Shown here: piece by piece, positions 35,133 to 44,144 of the stretch | How the letters are laid out: each line of letters begins with the position of its first letter | Position numbering within the stretch: the stretch's first letter is position 1 | NCBI RefSeq assembly: GCF_002954225.1 | Contig: NZ_PPTH01000015.1 | Span: forward strand, 310,001-374,000 | DNA: 64,000 nt | Direction of reading: 5' to 3' | Origin: Arthrobacter ruber | GTDB lineage: Bacteria; Actinomycetota; Actinomycetes; Actinomycetales; Micrococcaceae | Translations under genes and position numbers: made by a program | Notes under the pieces: model-generated | Seen by the model: the letters and a program-made list of their open reading frames with translations, nothing else | Database searches by the model: none | Told to the model about the DNA's origin: nothing

Positions 35133-38111
35133 GTGGCCAAGGTCCGCGTACATGAGCTCGCCAAAGAGCTCGGTATAACCTCGAAAGACGCAGTAGCGAA
35201 ACTGCAGGAACTGGGCGAATTCGTCCGTTCGGCCTCCTCGACCATCGAGGCCCCCGTCGTGAAGAAACTTCGCGGCGCATTCCCCGGCGCCGGCGGCACC
35301 AAGCCCGCCGCCGCCCCCGCACCCTCACGCCCCTCGGCACCCGCGCCGTCGGGCCCCAAGCCGGGCGCCGCCCAGGCCGCGGCTCCCGCCCCGGCCGCAC
35401 CGGAAGCACCTGCGGCCCCCGTCGCTCCGGCACCCCAGGCATCGCCGTTCTCGAACGATGCCGCTCCCGCCGAGGCTCCCGCCCCGGCCGCACAGAACAC
35501 CCCTGCTCCGAGCGCCCCTGCCCAGAGCGTCCCTGCGCAGAACACTCCTGCACAGGACACCCCCGCCCCTGCCCCGCAGGGCACGCAGGGCGGTCCGACC
35601 CCGGGGACGCGTCCTGCGCCCCGCCCGGCGACCCCGCCCGCAGCTCCCTCGGCAGGCACCCGTCCCACGGGCGCCCGTCCCGGTGGCGCACCGCGTCCGG
35701 GCAACAACCCGTTCGCGCCGTCGCAGGGCATGGGATCCCGCCGCGGCGAGACCGACCGCGGTGCCGACCGCACGTCGGAGCGTCCGCCGCGTCCGGGCAA
35801 CAACCCGTTCGCGCCGTCGCAGGGCATGCCCCGTCCCGGTCGTCGCGACGACGCCGGTGCCGGTGGACCCCGCCCGGCCGCGGGTGCCGGTGGACCCCGT
35901 CCCGCAGCAGGCGCCGGTGGACCCCGTCCCGCAGCAGGTGCCGGCGGACCCCGCCCGGGTGCGCCGCGTCCCGGTGCGCCACGTCCAGCCGGAGCCCCCG
36001 GCTCGCGTCCCACTCCCGGCATGATGCCCAACCGCACCGAACGCCCCGCTGCCCCCGGCCGCGGAGCACCCGGCGCAGGAGCCGGTCCGCGCCGCGGACC
36101 CGGCGGAGCACCGAACAGCCCCAGCGGAGCGCCCGCAGGCGGCGGCTTCGGCAAGGGCACCCGAGGACGCGGTGGCACGGCCGGCGCCTTCGGCAAGGGT
36201 GGAGCCGGTCGCGGCAAGCAGCGCAAGTCGAAGCGTGCGAAGCGGCAGGAACTGGAGCAGATGTCGGCTCCTTCGCTGGGCGGCGTGAGCGTACCCCGCG
36301 GAGACGGCAACACCATCGTCCGCCTGCGCCGCGGTTCGTCCATTACGGACTTCGCCGACAAGATCGAGGCGAACCCCGCAGCGCTGGTCACCGTGCTGTT
36401 CCACCTCGGTGAGATGGCCACGGCCACGCAGTCGCTCGACGAGGACACCTTCGAGGTGCTCGGAACCGAGCTCGGCTACAAGATCCAGGTGGTCTCGCCC
36501 GAGGACGAGGAGCGCGAGCTCCTCAGCAGCTTCGACATCGACTTCGATGCCGAGCTCGAAGCCGAGGGCGACGAGCAGCTCGAGGCCCGTCCGCCGGTCG
36601 TCACGGTCATGGGCCACGTCGACCACGGTAAGACGCGACTGCTCGACGCCGTCCGCAACACCAAGGTCGTCGAGGGCGAGCACGGTGGCATCACCCAGCA
36701 CATCGGTGCCTACCAGATCCAGCACGTCCACGAGGACAGCACGCGCGCCATCACCTTCATCGACACCCCGGGCCACGAGGCGTTCACCGCCATGCGTGCC
36801 CGTGGTGCGAAGGTCACGGACATCGCGGTGCTCGTCGTCGCCGCGGACGACGGCGTCATGCCGCAGACCGTGGAGGCGCTGAACCACGCCCAGGCGGCCA
36901 ACGTGCCGATCGTCGTGGCCGTCAACAAGATGGACAAGGAAGGCGCGAACCCCGACAAGGTCAAGGGCCAGCTCACCGAGTACGGACTCGTCCCCGAGGA
37001 GTACGGCGGCGACACCATGTTCGTCCACGTGTCGGCGCTGCAGGGCATGGGTATCGACGACCTCCTCGAGGCCGTCCTGCTGACCGCGGACGCCGCCCTG
37101 GACATGCGGGCCAATCCGAACAAGGACGCCCGCGGTATCGCGATCGAGGCCAACCTCGACCGTGGTCGCGGCGCCGTCGCCACGGTGCTCGTGCAGTCCG
37201 GGACGCTGCACGTCGGCGACACGATCGTCGCCGGTACGGCCCACGGCCGCGTGCGTGCGATGTTCGACGAGAACGGCGACGTCGTCACGACGGCCGGTCC
37301 GTCGCGTCCGGTCCAGGTCCTGGGTCTGTCCAACGTGCCCCGTGCAGGTGACACGTTCTTCGTCACCGACGACGAGCGCACCGGTCGCCAGATCGCCGAG
37401 AAGCGTGAGGCGGCTGACCGCAACGCGGCCCTCGCGAAGCGCCGCAAGCGCATCAGCCTCGAGGACTTCGACCAGGCCGTCGCCGAGGGCAAGGTCGACA
37501 CCCTCAACCTCATCCTCAAGGGTGACGTGTCGGGTGCCGTCGAGGCCCTGGAGGACTCGCTGCTCAAGATCGACGTCGGGGAGGGCGTGCAGCTGCGCGT
37601 CATCCACCGCGGCGTCGGTGCCATCACGCAGAACGACGTCAACCTGGCCACGGTCGACAACGCGATCATCATCGGCTTCAACGTCAAGCCGGCCGAGCGC
37701 GTGGCGGACCTCGCCGAGCGTGAGGGCGTGGACATGCGCTTCTACTCGGTGATCTACGCCGCGATCGACGACATCGAGCTCGCCCTCAAGGGCATGCTCA
37801 AGCCGGAGTACGAGGAGGCGCAGCTCGGGACCGCAGAGGTCCGCGAAGTGTTCCGTTCCTCGAAGTTCGGCAACATCGCCGGTTCGATCGTCCGCTCGGG
37901 CATCATCCGACGCAACACCAGGGCGCGAGTCCTGCGCGACGGCAAGATCATCGGGGACAACCTCTCCGTGGACTCGCTCAAGCGCTTCAAGGACGACGCC
38001 ACCGAGGTCCGCACCGACTTCGAGTGCGGTATCGGCCTCGGCTCGTTCAATGACGTCAAGGAAGGCGACATCATCGAGACCTTCGAGATGCGGGAGAAGC
38101 CCCGCGTCTAG
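35133..38111 (+). CDS. infB: Translation initiation factor IF-2
   Basis: A 992-residue IF-2, the GTPase that places initiator tRNA on the 30S subunit. The N-terminal IF2_N helix domain (1-55, [20 protein letters not shown]) is followed by about 380 residues of Pro/Ala/Gly-rich sequence with repeats, then a second IF2_N motif (about 415-465). The G domain starts at about residue 490 with GHVDHGKT (G494), DTPGHE and NKMD; domains II-IV fill the rest. The GTG start gives the conserved [12 protein letters not shown] terminus. The intrinsically disordered arm is longer than in E. coli but normal for Micrococcaceae. Confidence 0.97.
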   Translation: MAKVRVHELAKELGITSKDAVAKLQELGEFVRSASSTIEAPVVKKLRGAFPGAGGTKPAAAPAPSRPSAPAPSGPKPGAAQAAAPAPAAPEAPAAPVAPAPQASPFSNDAAPAEAPAPAAQNTPAPSAPAQSVPAQNTPAQDTPAPAPQGTQGGPTPGTRPAPRPATPPAAPSAGTRPTGARPGGAPRPGNNPFAPSQGMGSRRGETDRGADRTSERPPRPGNNPFAPSQGMPRPGRRDDAGAGGPRPAAGAGGPRPAAGAGGPRPAAGAGGPRPGAPRPGAPRPAGAPGSRPTPGMMPNRTERPAAPGRGAPGAGAGPRRGPGGAPNSPSGAPAGGGFGKGTRGRGGTAGAFGKGGAGRGKQRKSKRAKRQELEQMSAPSLGGVSVPRGDGNTIVRLRRGSSITDFADKIEANPAALVTVLFHLGEMATATQSLDEDTFEVLGTELGYKIQVVSPEDEERELLSSFDIDFDAELEAEGDEQLEARPPVVTVMGHVDHGKTRLLDAVRNTKVVEGEHGGITQHIGAYQIQHVHEDSTRAITFIDTPGHEAFTAMRARGAKVTDIAVLVVAADDGVMPQTVEALNHAQAANVPIVVAVNKMDKEGANPDKVKGQLTEYGLVPEEYGGDTMFVHVSALQGMGIDDLLEAVLLTADAALDMRANPNKDARGIAIEANLDRGRGAVATVLVQSGTLHVGDTIVAGTAHGRVRAMFDENGDVVTTAGPSRPVQVLGLSNVPRAGDTFFVTDDERTGRQIAEKREAADRNAALAKRRKRISLEDFDQAVAEGKVDTLNLILKGDVSGAVEALEDSLLKIDVGEGVQLRVIHRGVGAITQNDVNLATVDNAIIIGFNVKPAERVADLAEREGVDMRFYSVIYAAIDDIELALKGMLKPEYEEAQLGTAEVREVFRSSKFGNIAGSIVRSGIIRRNTRARVLRDGKIIGDNLSVDSLKRFKDDATEVRTDFECGIGLGSFNDVKEGDIIETFEMREKPRV
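35691..35828 (+). repeat. 42-base exact direct repeat inside infB
   Basis: The 42 bases at 35691-35732 recur exactly at 35787-35828, starting CCGCGTCCGGGCAACAACCC. They encode two copies of [13 protein letters not shown] in the disordered N-terminal arm of IF-2. Perfect identity at third-codon positions points to recent duplication or ongoing gene-internal exchange. Confidence 0.9.
35856..35957 (+). repeat. 27-base tandem repeat inside infB
   Basis: Three full units and a partial fourth of a 27-base repeat encode GAGGPRPAA in the disordered arm of IF-2 (units at 35856, 35883, 35910 and 35937). Units two and three differ by a single base; the outer ones differ at a few third positions. Copy number may vary between strains. 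Confidence 0.9.
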
Positions 38112-38125
38112 CAGGTAGCAGCCCT

Positions 38126-38159
38126 CCACAGGCGCTCCGGGCAACCGGGGCGCCTGTGG
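38126..38159 (+). terminator. Hairpin between infB and rbfA
   Basis: Perfect 10-base arms CCACAGGCGC (38126-38135) and GCGCCTGTGG (38150-38159) enclose a 14-base loop, 15 bases after the infB stop. No T-tract follows. It may end part of the transcripts or protect the infB 3' end, so rbfA may be expressed at a lower level than infB. Confidence 0.55.
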
Positions 38160-38220
38160 CTTCCGTACCACCGGGACCCGCATCCGGGGTCCCCCACCCG
38201 CTTCCAGAGGAGTACCAGCC

Positions 38221-38661
38221 ATGGCAGATCCGGCCCGCGCCGCGCGGCTCGCCCAGCGCATCAAAGTCATCGTCGCCGAGGCGCTCCGGCGCCGCGTGAA
38301 GGATCCCCGGCTCGAGGCCGTGACCATCACGGACGCCCGCGTGACCAACGATCTCCAGCACGCGACCCTGTACTACACCGTGCTGGGCGACACGGACGAG
38401 CAGCAGGCCACCCGGGTGGCGCTCGAGTCCGCCCGCGGCGTCCTGCGCTCGGAGGTCGGCAAGAACATCACCGCCCGGCTGACGCCCACCCTCGAGTTCG
38501 TCCCCGACGAGGTGCCGGTCAACGCCAGTCACCTCGAGGAGCTGCTGCAGAAGGCACGCGAGCGCGACGCCGAAGTGGCGGCGATCGCCCAGGGCGCCGA
38601 CTTCGCGGGCGACGCGGACCCGTACCGCACGTCCGAGGACGACGGCGAGGCGGGACGCTAG
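38221..38661 (+). CDS. rbfA: Ribosome-binding factor A
   Basis: A 146-residue RbfA, a KH-fold protein that helps mature 16S rRNA in the 30S subunit. The N-terminal ARAARLAQRIKVIVAEALRR and the KH core (VTITDARVTNDLQHATLYYT, then LRSEVGKNITARLTPTLEFV) are clear. The C-terminal 30 residues are acidic. The ATG follows CCAGAGGAGTACCAGCC. It ends the infB operon; a terminator follows 30 bases later. Confidence 0.95.
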   Translation: MADPARAARLAQRIKVIVAEALRRRVKDPRLEAVTITDARVTNDLQHATLYYTVLGDTDEQQATRVALESARGVLRSEVGKNITARLTPTLEFVPDEVPVNASHLEELLQKARERDAEVAAIAQGADFAGDADPYRTSEDDGEAGR

Positions 38662-38690
38662 AGCGACGGTCCCGAAGAGCACTGCGGAAC

Positions 38691-38726
38691 GGAAGGCAGC
38701 CGACCCGACGGTCGGCTGCCTTTCCC
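38691..38726. terminator. Terminator after rbfA
   Basis: A 13-base-pair stem with arms AAGGCAGCCGACC (38693-38705) and GGTCGGCTGCCTT (38710-38722), a CGAC loop and a short T-rich tail TTTCCC. It lies between rbfA and the converging aminotransferase gene and could serve both directions. Confidence 0.85.
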
Positions 38727-38817
38727 ATGTCCGGGCCGGCAGTGCCGGACCGGCACGGGCGAGGTCCGCGGAGCGATCGGCTCCTGTGCCCGACCGCTCG
38801 CCCGCGGCGCTGCGCGG

Positions 38818-39993
38818 TCAGGCCTGCGGGGCGGGGAGCCGGGAGAGGCCCTCGACGAGCTCGTCGGTCCTGCCGCACAGGGCGATCCTCACCCAGCCCT
38901 CGCCCATCGCCCCGAAGGCGGTACCCGGCGCGAGCGCCACACCCTGCTCGGCCAGGAAGCGCCGCGTCCAGGCGCGGACGTCGCCGCCCGTCGCGTGGGA
39001 CAGGTCGGCCCACAGGTAGAACGCCCCGCGGGCGTCGAGGTAGGTGATACCGCGTCCGTCCAGGACGGAGGTCGCCGCATCACGGTTGGACCTGTAGTGC
39101 TCGAGCGCCGTCGACACGTAGTCCTGCGGGCCGGTCAGTGCGGCCAGGGCGGCATACTGCGATGCCGCCGCGACGCAGGAGACCGTGGCCTCCATGACGT
39201 TGCTGAGCAGCTGCTCCAGACCGGGTGGCGTGACGAGGGCGCCGATGCGCAGTCCGGTCAGGCCGTACGTCTTCGACAGGGTGAGCGAGGTGACGACGCG
39301 CGCCTCGCGCGCCTCCGGCACTGCCTCGGGTCCGCCGGCGTCGAATCGTGCCGGGCTGACGTGCGGGACGTCGTAGGTGAAGGCCTCGTAGCACTCGTCT
39401 GAGATGACCCACAGGTCGTTCGCATGGGCGAACCGCACGAGTTCCCTCGTGAGGTCGGCGTCGAACACCGAGCCGAGGGGGTTCGACGGCGAATTGACCA
39501 TGAGCACCCTCGTCCGTCCGGTCACGAGCCGCTGCAGGTCCTCGATCCGCGGTTGGAAGCCGTGGTGCGGCACGAGCGGGTAGGGCACCGGGACGCCGCC
39601 GAGCAGCCCGACGGTCATCGTGAACGTGGGATAGCCCGGGTCGGGGATGAGCACCTCGTCACCGGCACCGATCAACGTGCTGAGCGCCAGGTGGAGGCCC
39701 TGCTGCGCGCCCGCGACGACGAACACGCGCGAGGGGTCGTCGTCCACACCCGCCAGGCGTGCGAACCGCTCGGCGAAGGCCGCCCTCACCGGCGCCAGGC
39801 CCGCGTTGGGCGTGTAGTTGGTGTCGTCCCGATCCAGCGCTGCCATGCCCGCCTCGAGGACGTGCCGCGCGACGGGGAACCCTGGTTCGCCGATGCTGAG
39901 GACGATGGAGTCGGGCGTGGCCCAGGCCGCCTGCGTGATCTCGCGGATCTGGTTGACCGGGACGTTTAGCACGTGGGCGGGAGCGGAGGGCAT
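38818..39993 (-). CDS. PLP-dependent class I/II aminotransferase
   Basis: A 391-residue fold-type I aminotransferase. The PLP Schiff-base lysine is Lys241 in SLTLSKTYGLTGLRIG; other landmarks are the aromatic stacking region VAGAQQGLHLAL, the SPSNPLG block (usually NPTG) and SDECYEAF with the pyridine-nitrogen aspartate. It is of the aspartate/alanine aminotransferase-like class, and the true substrate is not clear. The ATG of MPSAP is preceded by TAGCAT (40001-40006) with a 7-base gap, a leaderless-type promoter, and is divergent from truB. A longer in-frame reading overlaps truB and is rejected. Confidence 0.88.
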   Translation of the reverse strand: MPSAPAHVLNVPVNQIREITQAAWATPDSIVLSIGEPGFPVARHVLEAGMAALDRDDTNYTPNAGLAPVRAAFAERFARLAGVDDDPSRVFVVAGAQQGLHLALSTLIGAGDEVLIPDPGYPTFTMTVGLLGGVPVPYPLVPHHGFQPRIEDLQRLVTGRTRVLMVNSPSNPLGSVFDADLTRELVRFAHANDLWVISDECYEAFTYDVPHVSPARFDAGGPEAVPEAREARVVTSLTLSKTYGLTGLRIGALVTPPGLEQLLSNVMEATVSCVAAASQYAALAALTGPQDYVSTALEHYRSNRDAATSVLDGRGITYLDARGAFYLWADLSHATGGDVRAWTRRFLAEQGVALAPGTAFGAMGEGWVRIALCGRTDELVEGLSRLPAPQA

Positions 39994-40067
39994 AGGCAGG
40001 ATGCTATCGCGGGCCGGGCGGTGCCACGCGCCGATCGGGAGGCGCGGAGTGCCAGGTCGGCGGCCCA

Positions 40068-40073
40068 TATACT
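40068..40073 (+). promoter_or_regulatory. truB -10 element TATACT
   Basis: TATACT, a near-consensus sigma-A -10, ends 7 bases before the truB GTG. The intervening GGGAGGC looks like a ribosome-binding site, yet transcription from this hexamer would start at about the first base of the codon. So either the message is leaderless or another promoter further upstream supplies the leader. Confidence 0.6.
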
Positions 40074-40080
40074 GGGAGGC

Positions 40081-40983
40081 GTGAATTCCGGGCAGGTCCA
40101 CTCAGGGCTGATCATCGTGGACAAGCCTCAGGGCTGGACCAGCCATGACGTGGTCGGCCGTATGCGCCGGCTCGCGGGGACACGCAAGGTCGGCCACGCC
40201 GGCACCCTCGACCCCATGGCCACCGGGGTCCTCGTGATCGGTGTCAACCGTGCCACGCGCCTGCTGACCTTCATCGTGGGTACCTCCAAGACGTACACCG
40301 CCACCATCCGCCTCGGCCAGTCGACCATCACCGACGACGCCGAGGGCGAGGTCACCGGCGGCAGCATCGCCGCCGCCGTGACCGAGGAGGACATCCGCAC
40401 CGCCGTCGGAGCGCTGACCGGGGACATCCAGCAGGTGCCGAGCAGTGTCAGCGCCATCAAGGTGAAGGGCGAGAGGTCCTACGCGCGGGTCCGCGCGGGC
40501 GAGGACGTGGACCTCCCCGCCCGCCCCGTGACCGTCCACCGCTTCGACGTCCATGCCGTCCGGCGGGTGAGCAACGGCCGCCTGCAGGACGTCGACGTCA
40601 CCGTCGAGTGCAGCTCCGGCACCTACATCCGCGCCCTCGCACGGGACCTCGGGGAGGCGCTGGGCGTGGGAGGGCACCTCACGGCCCTGCGCCGCACGCA
40701 GGTGGGTCCCTACTCGATCGCCCAGGCCCGCACCCTCGACGAGCTCGCGGAGGACCTGCAGATCCTCCCGCTCGACGACGCAGGCCGCGCCCTGTTCCCG
40801 GTCAGGGCACTCACCGCGGAGGAGGCCGCCGACGTCTCCCACGGCCGGAGGATCGCACCAAACACGGAGCCCGACATCCCGGTCGCGGCGTTCGCGCTCG
40901 ACGGCACGCTCGTGGCACTGCTGGAGAACCGTGGCGGGGCGGCCCGGACCGTGCTGGTCTTCGCCCCGGGCGGGAAGGACTAG
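40081..40983 (+). CDS. truB: tRNA pseudouridine(55) synthase
   Basis: A 300-residue TruB that makes pseudouridine 55 in the T-loop of tRNAs. The catalytic aspartate is Asp44 in GHAGTLDPMATGVL; the family blocks LIIVDKPQGWTSHDVV, GEVTGGSI, SSGTYIRALARDLGEAL and the C-terminal PUA-like region (RGGAARTVLVF) are present. The GTG start is fixed by the TATACT promoter and GGGAGG. It ends 2 bases before a small membrane protein gene. Confidence 0.95.
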   Translation: MNSGQVHSGLIIVDKPQGWTSHDVVGRMRRLAGTRKVGHAGTLDPMATGVLVIGVNRATRLLTFIVGTSKTYTATIRLGQSTITDDAEGEVTGGSIAAAVTEEDIRTAVGALTGDIQQVPSSVSAIKVKGERSYARVRAGEDVDLPARPVTVHRFDVHAVRRVSNGRLQDVDVTVECSSGTYIRALARDLGEALGVGGHLTALRRTQVGPYSIAQARTLDELAEDLQILPLDDAGRALFPVRALTAEEAADVSHGRRIAPNTEPDIPVAAFALDGTLVALLENRGGAARTVLVFAPGGKD

Positions 40984-40985
40984 CC

Positions 40986-41354
40986 GTGGATCCCTTCTTC
41001 CTCGTCGGGACCCTGGTCTGCGCCCTCTCGGCCGTCGTGTGCATCGGAGCCGCGGTGCTGCGGCAGCCCCCGAATGACATCACCATCCTCTCCGTCGCCG
41101 CCGTCGAGCTGTTCCTGCTCGCCTATACCGTGGGCGCCGTCGTCCGCCAGGTGACCGGTGAGCCGGTCCTGGGGGAGGCGTGGGAGTTCTGGGGCTACCT
41201 CCTCACGGCGCTCCTCGTGCCCGTGGGCGCGTTCTGGTGGTCCATCCTCGAGAGGACGCGCTGGAGCAACCTCGTCCTGGCGGCGGCAGGGCTGACCGTG
41301 TTCGTCATGCTCTTCCGCATGGAGCAGATCTGGGACGGGGTGGCGGGGCTGTGA
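40986..41354 (+). CDS. Four-helix membrane protein, truB-linked
   Basis: A 122-residue hydrophobic protein with four predicted helices (about 4-25, 36-58, 73-93 and 96-118). No family is recognised with confidence. Its GTG lies 2 bases after the truB stop and its end overlaps the next membrane gene, so it is part of the truB transcript. In related actinobacteria such small integral membrane proteins also lie between truB and ribF, which suggests a conserved though unknown role. Confidence 0.8.
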   Translation: MDPFFLVGTLVCALSAVVCIGAAVLRQPPNDITILSVAAVELFLLAYTVGAVVRQVTGEPVLGEAWEFWGYLLTALLVPVGAFWWSILERTRWSNLVLAAAGLTVFVMLFRMEQIWDGVAGL

Positions 41355-41821
41355 GGAACCGACACGAGGCGACACCCCCGGGATCCCGGGCTCAGCAGGG
41401 CGCCCCCTCCGGGGCGGCCGGGACCAGCCGCGCCACCGGACCCGGGCGGCTCCTGATCGCCGTCTACGGCGTGTTCGCCCTCGCGGCGACGGCCCGGGCA
41501 TCCTTCCAGATCGCGACGAAGTTCGGCGAGGCGCCGCTGGCCTACATCCTCTCGGCCGTCGCGGCGGTGGTCTACATCGTCGCGACGGTGTCCCTCGCCC
41601 GAGCCGGGGCGCGTGCCTACCGCGTGTCCGTCGTGGCGGTGACCATCGAACTCGTGGGGGTGGTCGCGGTGGGACTGCTCAGCGTGTTCGACGCGCAGGC
41701 CTTCCCCAGCGAGACGGTGTGGTCGGCCTTCGGCCGCGGCTACGGTTTCGTCCCGCTCATCCTGCCGATCCTGGGGCTGCTCTGGCTGCGCAGGAACCGG
41801 CCGGGCCGCCCCCGCGACTGA
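41351..41821 (+). CDS. Four-helix membrane protein
   Basis: A 156-residue protein with a 30-residue polar N terminus and four predicted helices (about 33-54, 65-88, 93-117 and 132-149), ending in RRNRPGRPRD. Unknown function. The GTG start overlaps the stop of the previous gene (GTGA), so the pair may form one complex. I recognise no catalytic or binding motif. Confidence 0.8.
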   Translation: MRNRHEATPPGSRAQQGAPSGAAGTSRATGPGRLLIAVYGVFALAATARASFQIATKFGEAPLAYILSAVAAVVYIVATVSLARAGARAYRVSVVAVTIELVGVVAVGLLSVFDAQAFPSETVWSAFGRGYGFVPLILPILGLLWLRRNRPGRPRD

Positions 41822-41916
41822 CCCGGGGGCCGGCGGGCGAAATCCGCCGCCGACGTCGTGCGGCAGCGTGAGAGTATGGCCGGAGAGCATCATCCGGCCC
41901 GCCTCCAGGGAGTGAC

Positions 41917-42579
41917 ATGACCAGCAACAGCCCCGAGCACGAGAACCCCACCACGCCCGGCGGACGCGGCCGCGACGTCGCAGGAGCCTCCGGGGTGCCC
42001 CTCGAACCGGGCAGGCCCGTCGCGCCGTCGACGACGTCCTCCCCGCGCGCCGGGACCACGGCCTCCGGCGATGCCGCACCCGCCGGCAAGGGCGGCACCA
42101 CGCCGGCCAAGGCCGGGACTACCCCCGCCCAGGGCAAGAAGGCGGGCAAGGGCGGGTCGGGCGACGACTGGAACGTCTTCCGCACCGTGGTCGTCCTCGT
42201 GGGCGTGGTCATCGCCGGGTTCGGCGCCTACTACCTGATCCTCGGCACGGCGGGCCTGCCCGACACCGAGGCCGACCCGGTGAACCCCACGCTGGAGAGC
42301 CAGTTCCGGTTCTTCTCGGCGATGATGGTGGGCGTCGGCGCCGCCTTCATCACCATCGCCATCAAGTTCCAGTGGGCCAACATGCTCTGGCTGGTGTGCC
42401 TCATGGTGTTCGCCGGCGGCATCGGGAGGGTCCTGTCCTGGGCCTTCTCGGGCACGCCCAACTACGTCCTGATCATCCTCATGGTCGTCGAACTGGCGTT
42501 CCCCCCGGCCCTGCTCGTCTGGCACAAGTACATCGCGAAGACGAGCGACCTCCGCAGGGAGTTCTCACAGCGCGGCTAG
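41917..42579 (+). CDS. DUF4345-like four-helix membrane protein
   Basis: A 220-residue protein. The first 85 residues are disordered and rich in Thr, Ala, Gly and Lys, with a repeated AGTTPA element. Four helices follow (about 88-108, 130-150, 155-175 and 185-203), with the conserved-looking LESQFRFFSAMMVGVGAAF and ANMLWLVCLMVFAGGIGRVLS typical of DUF4345. Function unknown. The ATG follows GGGAGTGAC. The 148 bases downstream (42580-42727) hold only the ribF promoter (CATAAT, 42653-42658). Confidence 0.82.
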   Translation: MTSNSPEHENPTTPGGRGRDVAGASGVPLEPGRPVAPSTTSSPRAGTTASGDAAPAGKGGTTPAKAGTTPAQGKKAGKGGSGDDWNVFRTVVVLVGVVIAGFGAYYLILGTAGLPDTEADPVNPTLESQFRFFSAMMVGVGAAFITIAIKFQWANMLWLVCLMVFAGGIGRVLSWAFSGTPNYVLIILMVVELAFPPALLVWHKYIAKTSDLRREFSQRG

Positions 42580-42727
42580 CCCGACGGTGCCGTACACGCC
42601 CGCGGTACCCCGTGCGTGGCCGCCCGATGCCGTCCGGGGCGTACCGGTCGGCCATAATGAGATGGGCGATCGACCCGCCGGAGGACCCCCGGTGCCAGGG
42701 GGATCGGCCGGATCATGAAGGAGATGC

Positions 42728-43723
42728 GTGTACTACTGGAGAGACCTGGACAGCGTGCCCTCGGAGTTCGGGCCCTCCGTCCTGACGCTGGGCAACTTCG
42801 ACGGCGTGCACCGGGGCCACCAGCGCGTCCTGCAGCAGGTCGTCGAGGCGGCCCGGCAGCGCTCCGCGGCCGCCGTCGTCGTCTCCTTCGAACCCCATCC
42901 GGCCCGGGTGCACCGCCCGGAGTCCGCCCCCGAGCTGATCATGGGCCTCGACGACCGCGTCGAGACCCTCGCGGAGTCCGGCATCGACGCGCTGCTGATG
43001 ATGCACTACACCCTCGAGCTGGCCGCGAACTCGCCCGAGGAATTCGTGGAGCGCGTGTTCGTCCGTGCGCTGAAGGCCCGGGCGGTCGTCATCGGCCACG
43101 ACGTCCGGTTCGGCCGCGGCAACAGCGGCGACCTCGACACCATGCGGGAACTCGGCCGGACGCTCGGCTTCGAGGTGATCGCGATCGACGACTTCGGCAC
43201 CAGCTTCCCCATGGACGCGACCGACGCCGACGGCGACCGCCGGTGCTCGTCCACCTGGGTGAGGGAGGCCCTCGAGGCCGGCGACGTCGGCACCGCCGCC
43301 CGCGTCCTGGGCCGCCACCACCGCATGCGCGGCGACGTGGTGCACGGTGCGGCGCGCGGACGGGAGCTCGGCTACCCGACGGCGAACCTCGCCGCATCCT
43401 CCCAGGGCTACATCCCCGCCGACGGCATCTACGCCGGCTGGCTGACCGACCAGGCCGGGACCCGCTGGCCGGCCGCGATCTCGGTGGGTTCCAACCCGAC
43501 CTTCGACGGCGTCGACCGCCAGGTCGAGGCGCACGTCATCAACCGGCCGCCCGAACGGGTGCAGGACTTCGACCTGTACGGTCAGGCCGTCGTCGTCGAA
43601 TTCGTGGAGCGGCTACGCGGGCAGGTGGCGTACACCGGACCCGAGGCGCTGATCGCGCAGATGAGGCTCGACGTCGAGCGCGCGCGCGGGTTGCTTTCGA
43701 CAGAACAACAGCCCAGACGCTAA
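42728..43723 (+). CDS. ribF: Bifunctional riboflavin kinase/FMN adenylyltransferase
   Basis: A 331-residue RibF that makes FMN and FAD. The N-terminal FAD synthetase domain has the nucleotidyltransferase GNFDGVHRGH and VVIGHDVRFGRGNSGDLDTM. The C-terminal riboflavin kinase domain has GRELGYPTANL and ADGIYAGWLTD, with the catalytic-type VGSNPTFDG and VVVEFVERLRGQ. The GTG start follows GAAGGAG. Its stop codon TAA is part of a TAAACT that looks like the -10 of rpsO. Confidence 0.95.
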   Translation: MYYWRDLDSVPSEFGPSVLTLGNFDGVHRGHQRVLQQVVEAARQRSAAAVVVSFEPHPARVHRPESAPELIMGLDDRVETLAESGIDALLMMHYTLELAANSPEEFVERVFVRALKARAVVIGHDVRFGRGNSGDLDTMRELGRTLGFEVIAIDDFGTSFPMDATDADGDRRCSSTWVREALEAGDVGTAARVLGRHHRMRGDVVHGAARGRELGYPTANLAASSQGYIPADGIYAGWLTDQAGTRWPAAISVGSNPTFDGVDRQVEAHVINRPPERVQDFDLYGQAVVVEFVERLRGQVAYTGPEALIAQMRLDVERARGLLSTEQQPRR

Positions 43724-43767
43724 ACTGGCTGGAGATCCGGCTGCAGTCCGTGGTGGCTGGATTTTTC
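43697..43767 (+). promoter_or_regulatory. rpsO promoter and leader hairpin/terminator
   Basis: TCGACA (43697-43702), an 18-base spacer and TAAACT (43721-43726) form a promoter inside the end of ribF. The predicted transcript would begin just before a 7-base stem ATCCGGC (43735-43741) / GCTGGAT (43756-43762, one G-U pair) followed by five T residues (43762-43766), a rare T-tract for this genome. The hairpin can end ribF transcripts, and could also attenuate rpsO transcripts. Confidence 0.6.
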
Positions 43768-43826
43768 TGTGTCGTCGCGCAAGCGATGCTCAGCACCTGA
43801 TCACGGTACAACTCTAGGAGTTACTC

Positions 43827-44096
43827 GTGGCCCTTGACGCCGCCATCAAGCAGGAGATCATCAAGCAGTACGCCCTCGCCGAAGGTGACACCGGTTCACC
43901 CGAGGTGCAGATCGCGATGCTCTCCCGCCGCATCCTCGACCTGACCGAGCACCTGAAGATGCACAAGCACGACCACCACACGCGTCGTGGCCTGCTTCTT
44001 CTCGTCGGCCGCCGCCGTCGCCTGCTGGACTACCTGCGGGACACCGACATCGCGCGGTACCGGTCGCTCATCGAGCGCCTCGGCCTGCGTCGATAA
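43827..44096 (+). CDS. rpsO: 30S ribosomal protein S15
   Basis: An 89-residue S15, a primary 16S rRNA-binding protein of the platform. It has the family blocks [20 protein letters not shown], the rRNA-binding [20 protein letters not shown] and RRRRLLDYL. The GTG start follows TAGGAGTTACTC. It precedes pnp as in most bacteria; a strong terminator separates the two here. Confidence 0.98.
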   Translation: MALDAAIKQEIIKQYALAEGDTGSPEVQIAMLSRRILDLTEHLKMHKHDHHTRRGLLLLVGRRRRLLDYLRDTDIARYRSLIERLGLRR

Positions 44097-44106
44097 CCAG
44101 CATCGG

Positions 44107-44144
44107 AAGGCGGCATCCTCCCCTCGGGGAGGAAGCCGCCTTTC
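44107..44144 (+). terminator. Strong terminator between rpsO and pnp
   Basis: A 16-base-pair stem with one A-A mismatch: AAGGCGGC-A-TCCTCCCC (44107-44123) pairs with GGGGAGGA-A-GCCGCCTT (44126-44142), followed by TTTCTG. It lies 10 bases after the rpsO stop and should uncouple rpsO from pnp. Confidence 0.9.

Noticed and set aside
35691-35957. Repeats in infB considered as a CRISPR-like or satellite array
   Set aside because: The units are in frame, encode the disordered IF-2 arm, and have no unique spacers of regular size.
35325-38348. A 1007-codon minus-strand frame opposite infB
   Set aside because: Same shadow effect. The low-complexity Gly/Thr/Arg composition mirrors the repeats of the IF-2 arm, and there is no ribosome-binding site.
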